64,000 nt of DNA from Oscheius dolichura (GCA_932521035.1 OW051492.1:8990001-9054000), one strand, 5' to 3'. Shown: positions 21,802 through 39,868, counted from the stretch's first letter. The notes: a model not told the origin generated them from the letters alone. Numbers and translations: made by a program.

Positions 21802-22672
21802 CACCGATAGTAGTATATATATACGGCGGCGAGCTGTGATATAAAATGTTGTTTCTGGGACACGTTTTTGCCCAAATGACGTTTTTGCAGATTTTCAGCT
21901 ATTTAAAAGCATTTTTAAAGTGAAAACATGTCTTAATTTTCTCAAAATGTGTCATTTTTGAAAAATGACCAAAAAATAACTGGTGCAGCTGTTGTCCATT
22001 TTGCCCATTTCGATTTACACCACCAGGAGATTTAGATTTGTTAGAGCTTTCAGATCTGTTCTCAAATTAGTCATTTAATAATAAACAAAACTTCAAAACT
22101 CTTGTAAAATCTTAACAACTCTTTTATTTTCAATTTCTTGGCTATGTGCGATTGTGAAAACTAAATAATTAAGTAAAACAAATATGGCAAAAATTTTTGC
22201 CGGCATCCGGAGTCGAACCCGAGGATAGCCGCAATGCCCCGCATTGCTCTGTGGTGGCTTACCGACTGCGCTATGGGTGCCGCATCTTGCTTTGGAAGAG
22301 TTCTCCACTATCTACCGAGCGCGGCCTAGCAGAGACGCAGTGGAGACATGGCAAGTGAGTGAGTGGGTAGAATGGTCAGGCGCAATCTTCAGTCCAGATT
22401 ACCCTAAATTACTTTTTTTCCAAAATCAGGTTTTTGGCAAGTTAGGTACCGTGTTTTTGTTTAAATTGCGAAAAAGTGGTGTAAATCGAAATGGGCAAAA
22501 TGGACAACAGCTGCACCAGTCATTTTTTGGTCATTTTTCAAAAATGACACATTTTGAGAAAATTAAGACATGTTTTCACTTTAAAAATGCTTTTAAATAG
22601 CTGAAAATCTGCAAAAACGTCACTTGGGCAAAAACGTGTCCCAAAAACAACATTTTATATACTACTACCGAT
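21802..22672. mobile_element. Long inverted repeat with a tRNA-like loop
   Basis: The left arm (about 21802-22024) and right arm (about 22475-22672) are near-perfect reverse complements over roughly 190 bp, including GGTGCAGCTGTTGTCCATTT against its complement at 22495-22515 and CCGATAGTAGTATAT against ATACTACTACCGAT at the tips. The left arm carries an extra 20-odd bp (ACGGCGGCGAGCTGTG). The roughly 450-bp loop contains the tRNA-like sequence at 22199-22282. A transcript would fold into a long hairpin. It could be a foldback transposon or two opposed copies of one repeat. Confidence 0.85.
22199..22282 (-). pseudogene. tRNA-like sequence (tRNA pseudogene or tRNA-derived repeat)
   Basis: On the minus strand it reads ATAGCGCAGTCGGTAAGC (A-box-like D arm), a 5-bp stem with 7-nt loop (GCAAT GCGGGGC ATTGC), and a B box GGGTTCGACTCC. 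The T stem pairs except for one mismatch. The 5' acceptor half does not pair with the 3' half (TGCCGGC), the D-arm side is about nine bases too long, and position 33 is not T. These defects argue against a working tRNA. It lies inside the loop of a long inverted repeat, so it may have been captured or may supply Pol III promoter elements. Confidence 0.6.
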
Positions 22673-22724
22673 ATTAGAAGCTAATCTCCCCCTTTTGGGC
22701 TACGAAATTCCCCGTCAAGCAGTT

Positions 22725-22732
22725 TATAAAAG
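22725..22732 (+). promoter_or_regulatory. TATA box
   Basis: TATAAAAG about 55 bp upstream of the ATG at 22787, the expected place for a core promoter of the secreted-protein gene. Confidence 0.55.
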
Positions 22733-22786
22733 AGTCTCTCGGCCTACTGTCCCCGGATTATTCGCTGTAGGATCAGAATCTCGGCC

Positions 22787-23776
22787 ATGAATATTCTGGG
22801 CCCTGTTTGTCTTGTCCTTTTCGTTGTTGGACCCGCGGCGGTCTCTTCCTGTCGCCCAGCCGAGGCTATACCGCCGGTGGAAGCCGAACCTAATTCACCA
22901 GTAGATCCTGAGCCACGACTTCCCCGAGAGTCTAGTACGTTTTTAGAGAGTTTCCTAGAGAACGCGTTTGTTTCCAGCTTGTCCCAACCAACAGGCCGAA
23001 GAGTGCACAGGCATTGCTCAAATAGCCAACCCCTACCAATGTGTGACCCCACCGCCCAATTATTATTTGACTTTTGCTTGTGGACCTCCTACTTATACTG
23101 AAGAGTAAGCTCTCAAAAAAGAGGGGAAGTCATAAATTGACAGAAAAACGGATTCCGGTGATTCCGTAAAGGTTGTCCACTGCGAAGATGGGAATTCGTC
23201 GACGGTAGATATTCTCGTGGCTATCAGCTTCACAGGAAAGGAACTGGGATCGGTAAGGACCTTTCTTCTTTTTTTAGACTACTAGAAAGTGGTCCCGAAA
23301 CGAAAATAGCCCATTCCCAACACAATGGTTCCGTGCTTTGGGGCCTTTTGCCAATTTTAAGGCCAAAAGTTCGTGATTATGTTACTGAAATTTAGTGAAC
23401 CACAGTCAAAAGGTCCCGAAACGCCTGATCCTTGAGTTCTAAAAGGTCTAAAATGAGAGAGACAGCCGTTTCGAGACCTTGAAATCCAGAGCTCCGGTCG
23501 CTTCCTTACAAATCCATGATTTTCCAGGCAACGGTCGGCCTCTCCCTCCCGTTCATCAATGCCCAGCTCCAAGAAAACATTTGCTTGAAATGCCTATCGG
23601 ATCACAGCTGGACAATGACCTCTTTGGACCCAGATGGTTCCATTCAAGCCAAAGCCGAGGCGGCCCAGTGTTATTACTTCTACTCACAACCCGGAGTACA
23701 GGCTAAACTGAGCCGTCCTTCCGGGAGAAAGGAAACCTTCCGAAAGGCCATTTGGCCTAAAAGGAATGGAAATTAA
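22787..23776 (+). CDS. Secreted Cys-containing protein of unknown family
   Basis: Begins MNILGPVCLVLFVVGPAAVS, a clear signal peptide, followed by a Pro/Glu-rich segment. Four exons can be joined in frame: 22787 to about 22935, then an exon with CPNQQAEECTGIAQ and YLTFACGPPTYTEE, then one with VKVVHCEDGNSST, then from about 23529 ATVGLSLPFINAQLQENICLK to the stop. The last exon carries CLKC and AAQCYYFYSQ and ends in a basic tail (KRNGN). Spaced Cys suggest disulfides in an extracellular domain of nematode type. I do not recognise the family. A TATA box precedes it and an AATAAA lies at about 23799. Confidence 0.65.
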
Positions 23777-23941
23777 TGGATCTTGTGAAGAGGAATGAAA
23801 TAAATCATCTTGTGTGTCTTATTTTTGGAAAGTTTCCAACGCTCGAACTCGTTTCGCCTGGCAAAATGCAATGAACAAGAGATACAAGAAATTTTTAAGA
23901 ACAGTTTATTGATTCCCTTTTATATTATCTCTATTTTTATC

Positions 23942-24270
23942 CTATTTAGCCGAGACGTCTTCTCCTTCCTCGTCATGGCCGCTCTCCGCCTCCACTGCCG
24001 TGTGCATCTTCCATACTTTATCAAAACAATCATAATCATCTTCATCCTCTTCTTCATCTTCATCGTTGAAGAAGAACCGATCCCAGTATCCCTTTTCCCA
24101 CTCGTCGAAGATCTCCACATTTCCAATCAACACTTTGTAAGCATCACGGTTCTTCGTCACAGAATCTTCAATTTTCTTCCGGTCTCACTGATCGTCTTGT
24201 ACCAGAAGTACTCGTTCCAGTAATTACAATACTCTTCAAAGTCCTTGTATCGAGCAAAGGCGGAGGACGC
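23942..24270 (-). pseudogene. Acidic ORF broken by a frameshift
   Basis: On the minus strand, FARYKDFEEYCNYWNEYFWY continues to YKTISET, then the frame must shift by one near 24175 to continue RKKIEDSVTKNRDAYKVLI, EIFDEWEKGYWDRFF and an acidic run. Both halves have similar protein-like composition, so they probably were one reading frame. No intron of workable size can explain the shift. I do not recognise the family; no start codon or signal peptide is clear. It may be the fragment of a larger gene. Confidence 0.4.
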
Positions 24271-25310
24271 TAGTTAGTTCAGTCGCTGCGGGACCCGCTA
24301 CCGGAAAAAAAGGTCCCTGACAGTCCCTTTAATCGTTCTTCCTTTCAGAAATAAAGAGAAAATTGGAAATATTACCCGAAAATGCTTAACGACTAAATTT
24401 GATGATTATTTGTTTGTTTTTTTTCTGCTGGGAACGCCGCCGCCGGGGTTGTCTCCCCCGTTCAGCAGGTGCTTTGTGAAGTGTGGCAGCGTCCTCTGCG
24501 CGCCTTGCCCAGTGGTTGTCAATCCCCCCGAGGGGCCCCCGGCCGCCTGCTTCTCTGCGCTCTCTTCCTAGCCGTTAAAACCAAGTGCTTTGTCTCATTT
24601 TTCACTCTTATTCTTATTTCTACGGCTAATTTTTATTAGATTTTATCTTTAAACCCCATTAAATAGTGGATTTTAATAGTTGTTTCCCCCTTTTTCTGCG
24701 AAATTTGTACGGAATGACCTCTAAACGGCTACCCGTTTCCCTGTCCATCACTGCAAATAGCTATATTTATCGTTCTTGACGACAGATGCCTTTCAAACCT
24801 CTTGAAAACCAGAATGAAAGGAAGAAAACAACTGTCACGTGTTGGCAAGACATCCATTTTTCTTCCAAATGATACTTGGAGCCACCTCCACCCAGTTTTT
24901 CGTGTTTTTCTTTGTTCTTGTGGGAAAGAGCGCCTTTTTCTTTTTATTTGAGGTCAGAAGTGTGCTAATTACACTATTCTAACCGGAAAATCAGCTTCGA
25001 ATAGAAGAATAATCCCTTATTTTGATTCTAAAAGGTAATTTACGTAACCAGTGGCTCATAGAAGCACTCTAGGACAATTTGGGTCCACCTGAACCCATTT
25101 TGTACTGTTTTTGGGCCCGTAGCTCAATCCAAGGGCATATTTATGAGCTCAAAACGGATATTTGAGGACGAAATGGACTCGTGGCGCAGAGATCAGGTCA
25201 AAAATTACCCTTATAAACCATTTCGAGTAGAATATTCGGTAGTTTATGAGCCCTTCCTTCAGCGGGACTATTTTAAATGCATAAAAGAAGGAAATGTGGT
25301 ATTTTCTGGC
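24271..25310. other. Gene-free spacer
   Basis: No supported gene on either strand. One GC-rich island at 24425-24570 stands out (CGCCGCCGCCGGGG, then GAGGGGCCCCCGGCC) with no ORF of note. Confidence 0.4.
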
Positions 25311-25451
25311 TTGGTCCTCGATTTTTCGATTCCCTGCACCCATAAAGTCTCGGCAAGACAAAGTTATAAAGGCGACATAGTTTTTTAACTGTTTTGAATA
25401 AAGATGACCCTCATGCCGAGGCTTTACGGGTGCAGGGGATCGGACTATCAG
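25311..25451. mobile_element. Palindromic MITE, family P1
   Basis: Left arm TTGGTCCTCGATTTTTCGAT with CTGCACCCATAAAGTCTCGG; right arm GCCGAGGCTTTACGGGTGCA and GGATCGGACTATCAG. The loop holds TTTTTTAACTGTTTTGAATA. The left outer end is more diverged than the right. Confidence 0.85.
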
Positions 25452-27037
25452 TCTATTTTTTGTCAAAAAAGATGCCCCGAGAATGAATAAACCATCCCAT
25501 TGTTAATTTTATCCCCCCAGCCGCCTCTTCTCCTCCTCCTCCCATCTAATGAATCATTCAATTCTTGTCATGCTGGCCGCCCTGAAGGTATGCTGTGTAC
25601 TTTTAGTCATACCTTTCGCCAATTTCTATCTATTTCCCTTCTCTACCTTCTCCACTATATAAAAATGGCTTTAGACTAAAAATAGCCGAATTACGGCCCG
25701 TATTAGCATTATTTTGGCCTTTGACCAACCCCCGGTCCGTATTAGTTCCTCCAGGGGCTAGACAGGCCACGTGTCAACAAGATTTTGCATTCTACTTCCT
25801 CTGGTCAGAATATTTGAGGAAATATCCTACTTTATAGTCTCCGTTTCAAGAAATTGGGACTCCTAGAAGCAGTTTTTTGCTCTCCTTGAGCCCAGAATTT
25901 ATTCCCCGTCCGAAACGAAAGAATAGAATAAATTTCTCTTCCTATTTTGGAGCAGAAGTCGGTTTTTCACCGATTAAGATCTTTCCAGATCCTTATCTAC
26001 CCTTCTTCTTGCAAAATTCAGTGAAAAACACAGGGGAGAATGCCCCCATTGGACCCGGAAGGAACCTTTGAGCCTTTTTCGGCTTTTGCAGCGATTGAAA
26101 GGCAAATTTTTTTCTGGAAAACAGGCTCATTTTCATAAACGGGCCTCTTCGACTGGATAACTCCATTCTTGTACAGCCTGCCCCTTGGGCAAATCCCCTT
26201 TGTTATGTAATATGACCCTTTCCGCTCTCTCTCGTTTCCTCTGGCACCTATTCCGCATTATCCTTTGTCCCCGGGCAAATCATTCCCTCCTCTTTAACAG
26301 ATGAATCTTTATCGTTAAATTAAACAAGCCACTCCCAGTCACAATTGAATTAGACAGTGAAGAGGCGGTACAGATGGACCAAAATTAGGCAGAATGGAGC
26401 CAGAAGCCAGACAGCGCACTACACGAAAGATTCCAATTAGCTGGGTCAATTTGTCTGGGCAATGGACATTTGGAAGAGATTTCAACAGAGAAATTGACCA
26501 ATCATTTTATTTTTTAGTAGACTATTTCGTAATTTGGAGTCAGAGTAGGGAAATTGTGGGCGAGAAGGCTCCAACTGCCTTTTGCGCCTCTCTTACCGGC
26601 TTCTTTGCTAAAATCCCGGTTAGATCACCCAAAATTTCAAAGATTGCCTCCTTCTGACGTCCCTAAATCTTACCCGCGTCATTAAAACAAAGAATAATGA
26701 CGAAATTTTGTCATGAGAATATCAGGAGGTGGTATTTGATCTCTCCGGCTCGCACAAGTTCTCAATCGGCTAAAGATGAAAAAGTGCCTTCGAAATGACA
26801 TAATGAGAGCCGTCTACGTTATTATTTACGTCAACGGCCAATTTTATCCCGGTCAGCTGAAATAACCCCTTGAAATTGCCATAAAATGACGCAGGGGGCT
26901 CCGATTGAGACCTTGTGCTACAAATTTTGAACTTTCAATGGTTCTGGACCTTCAGGCACTTCAGGACACATTCAGCTTCTAAATTTTGACCAAGGCATGT
27001 TCTAGACGGAATTGGAGCCATTTGGATGGAGTTCTTG
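25452..27037. other. Gene-free spacer
   Basis: Intergenic sequence with no supported ORF. The plus-strand ORFs here lack splice partners and recognised motifs. Possibly upstream regulatory DNA for the HECT ligase gene, or the site of an unrecognised non-coding gene. Confidence 0.35.
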
Positions 27038-27380
27038 GCTCGGCCCTTGATGGTCCGCTCTCCTGCACCCGTAAAATCTCGGCAGGAGATTTATTCAAAA
27101 ACCAGCGGGTCTTCGGCAGTCTACGGCTGTCGTGTGTCTGTCAAAGTTATCCGTTTCGACCTGTGGCGACCTTTCCGCTCTTCTGCCGACGGCCCCCTGC
27201 GGCGGCCCCCGGGATTAAAAAATAGTAATCCCTTTACCTTTGGACGCTTTCCCATCGGACAGACAGACAGACATCATAGCACTTTAATAAGGGGGGATGT
27301 TATAAAACTGTGACGCCTTTATATTTTTGTCACACCGAGACTTTACGGGCGCGGGAAATCGGGCTATCCGAAACCGAGCC
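27038..27380. mobile_element. Palindromic MITE, family P1, split by a nested insertion
   Basis: GGCTCGGCCCTTGATGGTCC and CTGCACCCGTAAAATCTCGG at the left, GAGACTTTACGGGCGCGGGA and CTATCCGAAACCGAGCC at the right. The loop, which in other copies reads TTCAAAACTGTTACAAAA, is opened after TTCAAAA and resumes as TGTTATAAAACTG, with about 195 bp of another repeat between. Confidence 0.88.
27101..27297. mobile_element. Nested repeat, family P3
   Basis: Begins CCAGCGGGTCTTCGGCAGTC and ends near AGCACTTTAATAAGGGG. A second copy lies at 47641-47810 in an intron of the MAP3K gene, with the same ends and the shared middle ATCCGTTTCGACCTGTGGC and GCGGCGGCCCCCGGGATTA. It is inserted in the loop of a P1 MITE, so it moved after that MITE. 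Confidence 0.85.
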
Positions 27381-28768
27381 GATTTCTATCCACTAATTTG
27401 ACCCCTCTCCCCCTATCTCTGATGTTTATTCAGTAAAATATCAAGCTGCCTTCTGTTTCTAGAGTTCCTCTCTTCTATTTATCTGTCTGTCTGTTCCGGT
27501 GATCCTCTCGAAAATTAATGACCCCGAACACTGGGCGTCTCATCTGGAACTAGTGAGTAAAATACACCCGCTGCTGGCCCCCACGACTAATTCCATTTAA
27601 CCGGCTACGCATTCTAGATACATATATTTTCTATTCTTCGATTGCTGTCGCTTTATTTTTTCTGTTTAACTAAAGGGCAAATAGCCAAGTCTGGCCCGGT
27701 TCCAGTCCTCTTCACACCTCCTTCGCTTTTTAAAGCGATCCGCAGCCGCTTCTGGCGTAACATTGCGATAATTCAAGTTCTGAAACGGGGGGCAAAAGGC
27801 CGAGGAAATGGAATTTTTGATCACCTTCGGGTCGAAATATCAGAATGTTTATTTTATGACGATTTTAGCAGGAAGTAGAAGAAAAGGGAAGGAAGGGGAT
27901 CCCTCCAAGGTGAAATCATCCTCCAACCCTGAATTACTGGTTGCTTCTTGGCCAATCGGCCTCCATTCCATTCTTTCCACTCCCCTTGTCTTCCAGTCCT
28001 AACATTTGGCGATATCCATGAATTTTTTATTTGATCGTGTCATTTTGGCCTCCAGCTGGGCTCAATTTCTGGTCCAGAGTTCAATTCCAGCAACAAGGAA
28101 AGGAATTTTCTCCTGACTTTTGGGAAATCTTAAAATGGGGAAAATTTGCTCGGTAAATGAAAATTGAACCCGACGTTCCCTTGACAACATATTATAGAGA
28201 TTCTACTGGCTCCTGGTGGCGTTTCACCTCACGCAGAATGCAGTTTCCTCCTTAATTTGATTATAAACGCTTGAAAGTCACCTCTTTTTATAATGCAGTC
28301 TTTAATTTGGTCACAACCAGTAGTAAATACGCCCCAGGGATTTATAGTCCGTTTCCGGTGAAAAGAGAAGGAATTTGCCCCCTGGCTTTTGAAAAAAACA
28401 TGATGAACCAAGCAATAGAGAGACTGGAGAACCCCCGATCATCGGCAACAACTCTCTGTTCAAAAAAAGTCATGTAAACAAAACAGAGACACGAGGATGA
28501 AAACGGTCATACGACCCCGCGGTCTCTCTCGTTACTATATATGACATTGATCTTCGGCCATGCTTGTGTGTGTGTGTGTGATTTCTATCGCCCTTGTTGT
28601 TTTCCTTTCAATTGGCTTATTTTCTGCTTCTCTCATCTTGGCTTGTTTCCCTTTCGTCTGCTTTCCAAACGTAGTCTTGCCATTTCTTCAGCTAAACATG
28701 TTTTTCTGTCCTTTACTTCGTTTTTTTTGGAGGAAGGGGACAGTTTTCCACCCTAACCATGGTCAGAC
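27381..28768. other. Gene-free spacer
   Basis: No supported gene. A TATATATGA at about 28535 and a (TG)n run at 28566-28579 precede a hydrophobic plus-strand ORF that ends inside the next MITE; I do not accept it as a gene. CTGTCTGTCTGTTCC near 27485 is a short tandem. Confidence 0.35.
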
Positions 28769-28922
28769 GGCTCAGTACATGATAGTCCGATCCCCTGCAC
28801 CCGTAAAGTCTCGGCAGGAGATTCACCTTTGTTCAAAGCTGTTACAAAACAAAGACACCTTTATACTTTCGTCTTGCCGAGGCTTTACGGGTGCAGGGAA
28901 TCGGACTATCGGGTACCGGACC
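28769..28922. mobile_element. Palindromic MITE, family P1
   Basis: GGCTCAGTACATGATAGTCC and CTGCACCCGTAAAGTCTCGG at the left; GCCGAGGCTTTACGGGTGCA and GAATCGGACTATCGGGTACC at the right. The loop contains TTGTTCAAAGCTGTTACAAA. Confidence 0.9.
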
Positions 28923-29837
28923 GACTAGACGGGGTTATCTCCCGTTTCTGACTATTTAAGTCCAAAGATCTCTCTCCAAAATGCTAGCCAGACAATTTTT
29001 TAGTGAAAAAACCCTTCAGTCTGCATAAAAATGCCGGCTTCAGAGGGTATTAGCCATAATTTATTCGTGCCAGCTCCCTTTTCACCTAGTCTATCTCTAT
29101 TTACAGTAGGAAAGAACATTTTCGATTTTAATTGACTTTAGGACTTTATTTTCCTAATTTTTCAGATAGTGGGACCTCTTCTCTGGACTTTCATGGCTCT
29201 TGGGTTCAAAAATTGGAGGAATACTGTATTTTAGCGCGTATTCCAGCTCAAATTTTTAAATATGGGCCATTGTAAAGTGTTGTTTTGTGGTTTTTTGAAG
29301 GAGTGCCTATTTCTGCCTATTTTTACCCACTTTTCCATGTTTTCCAGGCAATTTTTCTATGTAAATGCCACAAAATTTGAGTATCACCCTCCGGATTACT
29401 GCCGGCTATAATCCGTGAATGCCGTCCGACCCATCCTCGTCACGCTACGCTCCAAAGTCCAGGACACCGCTGGGGGGAGAGTGAGAGAGACCATGACACT
29501 TCCCCCCTCTCCCTTCTAGCCCCAACCGGTTCACAGTCATCGATTTCCGCAATCGTTCCGCTTCAATTACACTTGTTTTTCTTATCTCCCCTTTTTCGTC
29601 TTCTTGGTCTTTAAAAAAATTAAAAACACGGGGTTAAAGAAGGGAAATCAGCAGCGGTGAAGCCCATTCCACCTTCCCCCCTATTTGCTCCTCCGAACAA
29701 TACAAACAAACATTTAAACCGACGAGAGGCACACGCCTTCGGGGGTTCTTTCTGTTCTTTTTGTTTTTTTACGTTCCATAGTCGTTGATTCAACACGAAC
29801 GGGGTCAAATTGATCTGTTGGAGGGTAGGAATCAAGA
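28923..29837. other. Gene-free spacer
   Basis: No supported gene. ORFs on the minus strand at 29620-29871 run into the next MITE and are not credible. Confidence 0.35.
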
Positions 29838-29990
29838 CTCGCTCCCCGATAGTCCGATCCTCTGCACCCATAAAGCCTCGGCAGGAGGAGCATCTTTATT
29901 CAAAACTGTTACAAAATGGTGACGCTTTTATATCGCGCGCTTGCCGAGACTTTACGGGTGCAGGGGATCGGAGTATCGGGCACAGAGCCG
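29838..29990. mobile_element. Palindromic MITE, family P1
   Basis: CTCGCTCCCCGATAGTCCGA and CTGCACCCATAAAGCCTCGG at the left; GCCGAGACTTTACGGGTGCA and GGATCGGAGTATCGGGCACA at the right. The loop contains TATTCAAAACTGTTACAAAA. Confidence 0.9.
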
Positions 29991-32232
29991 AAATCAAGCG
30001 CCGGTGGTAAAGATCCCCTTGAAATTGAAGTTACAGTTAGAAAACTAGATTCTCCCTGCACACCCATTGTTTCCTTCGTTGTAAATGCTTAAAATACTGT
30101 GTAATTAAACGTATAAAAAAGAAAAAAGCTGGTTTATTGCTGCATTTAAAATTGTTTTTCACCCCCTGCAGGGAAGAAGAACCACTCATCCTCAGTTTTC
30201 TCTCATTTGCTCAACTTTTACGAAATTTGGACACGTTCCCTTCCATTTTTTTTTCTTTAATTTATTCGGTCTCACACATAAAATAGGTACAACCCATTCG
30301 AAATCCATAAATACCTGAAAATAGAGCTCGTTTTTTCTTTATAGCACGGAGAATAAGGCAATCTGGGTCCGGTCATTTACCTACTGGCTCTAACTGCTTC
30401 CTAGTGAGAATATACTCCACATTTTATTCGTCCCTGTCTTGTTGGAGGCTTATTTCAACGTGAGGTCAATCCCAGAACCGGAAATCGGATCAAAAATCCG
30501 TTCAGATCGGTTTCCAAAGAATTGAGCCGTTCTGCATGTCGCTTTACCTCTTTTCCAGTTAGATTCCACCCTACAGTCCGTTTCCAATTGAAATGGCTCG
30601 CGTTTCGGGAACAATTATCATTTTACCCAAATATTTAGTTGATTTTCAAGTTTCTCCACTGGCCAGGAGCAAAATTTTCTCGTTTTCCATTGAAATGGAC
30701 TATATTTAACCGCCTCTCAGGGTCAATCGCTCTATCGGTCAAAATCTCAAACGGTTGCAGGAAGTGGGAGAAATCCACCGACCCTTTCCTTTTTATTGCC
30801 ATTTAACTGCTTCTCTGATCCATTTTCGCCCTCCCCAATAGACTTCCTCGATTTCTGATCAACTAACTGTTTATTTCGTGTACTTCTCTTCGCCCTTTTC
30901 TAGTAGAAGGAAACAGTTCAACAACCAATCTCCGCCTGTTCTTTCCCCTCATAATTTGCAACCCTTTCCCTCTTGCACAGAGCAGCTCCCGCTTTTTTCC
31001 CTGCCGGTTCACATGGTCCACTCTGTTTGTTTTTCGTCATCATCAAATTGCCCGCTAAAGTGAGCCGACCGAGCGAGAGATAACGTGGCAGGACTTCCTA
31101 CTTCCCGTGTTTTTGGCTCTCTTTGGGGAGATCTTTGGATTCTTGTGGTTTGCTGTGATTTTCAGTGACAAGCGCACGTTTTTCATCATTTTCCCTTGAA
31201 AACTCCGGGTGTACCGTTTACAGAGAGAATGTTCCCCGTGTTGACACACACACACAGACCAATTGTTCTGGTTCTGGAGAACTTCCACCCTGGCTTTCTC
31301 ACATTTATCATTTAAAATACCACCTTTCCTTCTGATTTTTCTAGCTATTTTAGTTTATGTCCGATTAAAGTTCACTGTGACCAGTGCTCTTATCTTTTTG
31401 GCACGAGATGCTCCTTTTTTGACCCGATATTCCCAGCAGTCCAGAAAATTTCACTTTCTTGGCCATTTATTGATAATTCCCTCTGTTCCCCGGATTTATT
31501 CAGTTGCTAATATCGCTAAATTTAAGGAAATACTGTAGAAAGTGTGAAAAAAGTGAAGTTATCCAGATAATCGGCGCGAAAAATGAAATTGAAAGTCGGC
31601 GCGCCCTATTTCCTAAAATATGCGCGATTTCCGCAACGTTTCTCCTCTTTTTGTTTGCTTTTTGAATTCATTTCTTTATCCAAATCCAAATAAAAGCGAT
31701 TCCCTCTTTTAAAAATCAATTTTTGGATCGTTCTGAAGCCGGAAAGACGAATTTAGCCCCTTCCCAGGGCTCCCAGGCTATTTGTCCCGTCTCACTGAGC
31801 CATTCGGTCTCCCCCTGGCTTCCGGTTTTCTGCTCCTTGACCTTTTTATTGAAAATATCTTCAATTTGTCCTGCCTCCATCCCATTCCCCTTCTTCTGTT
31901 TTCCCCCCTTCTTCCACACATTATATTTGCCCTGTCCAAGTGATGGAGGGTGAGGTGTCTGCCGCCCGCGTGTCACCGTGAGTAATGCTCCTTTCTGAGC
32001 TGATATCAGCTGTTGACCTCTTCCTTTCTCTCCTTCTTCACTTTCTCTCTACCCAACCGTGTAATTTTCTTGTCAAAAAACCGTATTTTACAGGCTCAAA
32101 CTCTCTACAGGTATAGGCGATGAACGGGTAATCCCCGCATTTCCCAGTTACTCGTCAACTGTCTCTCTACCTGCCGGTTGCAGCTAGACTTCGTCAATTT
32201 CTACACTTCCTCTAATTAGTGAACGTTCTGCT
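29991..32232. other. Gene-free region upstream of the HECT ligase gene
   Basis: No ORF with splice or family support. A short (AC)n run lies at 31246-31257. The region may contain the promoter and 5' non-coding exons of the ubiquitin ligase gene; I cannot identify specific sites. Confidence 0.35.
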
Positions 32233-38617
<6,385 letters not shown>

Positions 38618-38952
38618 CTGACGGACGGACTGACTGTATCATATGGATGTTATCATCTGAACAAGAGAAAAATAATTATGGTGTGAAGAGAAAAATAAAA
38701 TGAAAAATAAAGAGATTCTATATTCCGTGTAACTTCTTTTCCTCAAAAATACGGTATTTCTATGGGATTGTCCAGCGATTTCAATTCCTGGGTCAAATTC
38801 CTTGACCATCGGGAGTACAGTAACTGTCTCCTCTGCAAGGCGCCTTTTAAAAAGAAGTTCTGGTAATTTTTGAAGAGAGAAGGCAGTATGGAATAAAATT
38901 ATAATTGACTTTGTTTAAAAAGAGATTGATAGTCATATCTTTGAGAAATGGA
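38618..38952. other. 3' flank of the HECT ligase gene
   Basis: Contains two AATAAA signals (about 38693 and 38705) and then plain AT-rich sequence up to the long inverted repeat. Confidence 0.5.
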
Positions 38953-39868
38953 ACAAATGAGACCGGTACATAAAGAGGTTAAAAGAGATCTGGGGAGGAT
39001 GAGACACTGGCAAGGAACAAAAAGAAAATTACTTCAACAAAAGTTTACTTTCTGCCAAATACTGGGAGGATAAGGGCAGGGAGATCACGCAGGGCATTCT
39101 AATGGGAAGGAGAGGAAGGAGGGCAACTTGGAGGAGGATTCGGAGGCACGGTAATTCAATCAACAAATCTTGACAAAGGGAAGCTCCAAATTTTGACGAA
39201 TTCTGAAGAGACGGGACGCGGAGACATGTGGAGCTATTTTGGAGGCTGGAGGAGATATTTGCCAAGACTTTTTTGAGGGTAGACTGGAGGAACGTGGAAA
39301 CCATAGAATTGGGGACTTTGAGCAGGTTGAGAGGACGAATATTCACAACAATTGACAAGAGAGGACCGGGAGACGAGGCCAGGACTGAAACGAGAATCGA
39401 AATGGGCGAAACGGGGACTGAAGGAAGGACGGCGATCTGTTAAAAGCCAAATTGGCAGCTGATTCATCTGTGAGGACTTGGACGACGGAAGACATGACGG
39501 AGAACTGAAAATGTTGCTTATTCGAAAGGAAGACAACGTACCAAACCATAGGAAATAATTCGGAGAAACAGCTCCTTCAGTCTCCAATATAGCTCCGTAA
39601 TTCCTCTCTAGGTCCCGTCTCTTCAAAATTCGAAAAATTTGGAACTTCCCTTTGTCAAGGTTTGTTGATTGAATTACCGTACCTCTGAATCGTCCTCCAA
39701 GTTGCCCTCCTTTCTCTCCTTCCCATTAGAATGCCCTGTATGATCTTTGACTCCAACCTCCCAGTATCTAGCAGAAAAATTTCGAAATAATTTTCATTTT
39801 GTCCCTTGCCAGTGACTCCTCCTCCCCAGATCTCATCTAACATTTTTATGTACTGATCTCATTTGCCA
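38953..39868. mobile_element. Long inverted repeat, arms about 300 bp
   Basis: The left arm (about 38953-39255) and right arm (about 39562-39868) are reverse complements with moderate divergence. Matching landmarks are AAATGAGACCGGTACATAAA against its complement at 39847-39866, AGGGCATTCTAATGGGAAGG (39091) against its complement near 39720, and GGTAATTCAATCAACAAA (39150) against its complement near 39660. The loop is about 305 bp. Divergence between arms shows it is old or that the arms are two opposed copies of one repeat. ORFs here are artefacts. Confidence 0.85.

Noticed and set aside
22199-22282. Functional tRNA gene
   Set aside because: Acceptor halves do not pair and the D-arm side is too long; called tRNA-like only.
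28560-28928. 122-residue hydrophobic plus-strand ORF after a TATATAT
   Set aside because: It starts in a (TG)n run and ends inside a palindromic MITE; hydrophobicity follows from T-rich DNA.
29620-30010. ORFs with the GAGDRSIGHRAE-like ends on both strands
   Set aside because: They are translations of P1 MITE arms; the same peptides recur at every MITE copy.
39228-39626. ORFs inside the 38953-39868 inverted repeat
   Set aside because: They cross arm and loop without protein-like features or homologues in the window.
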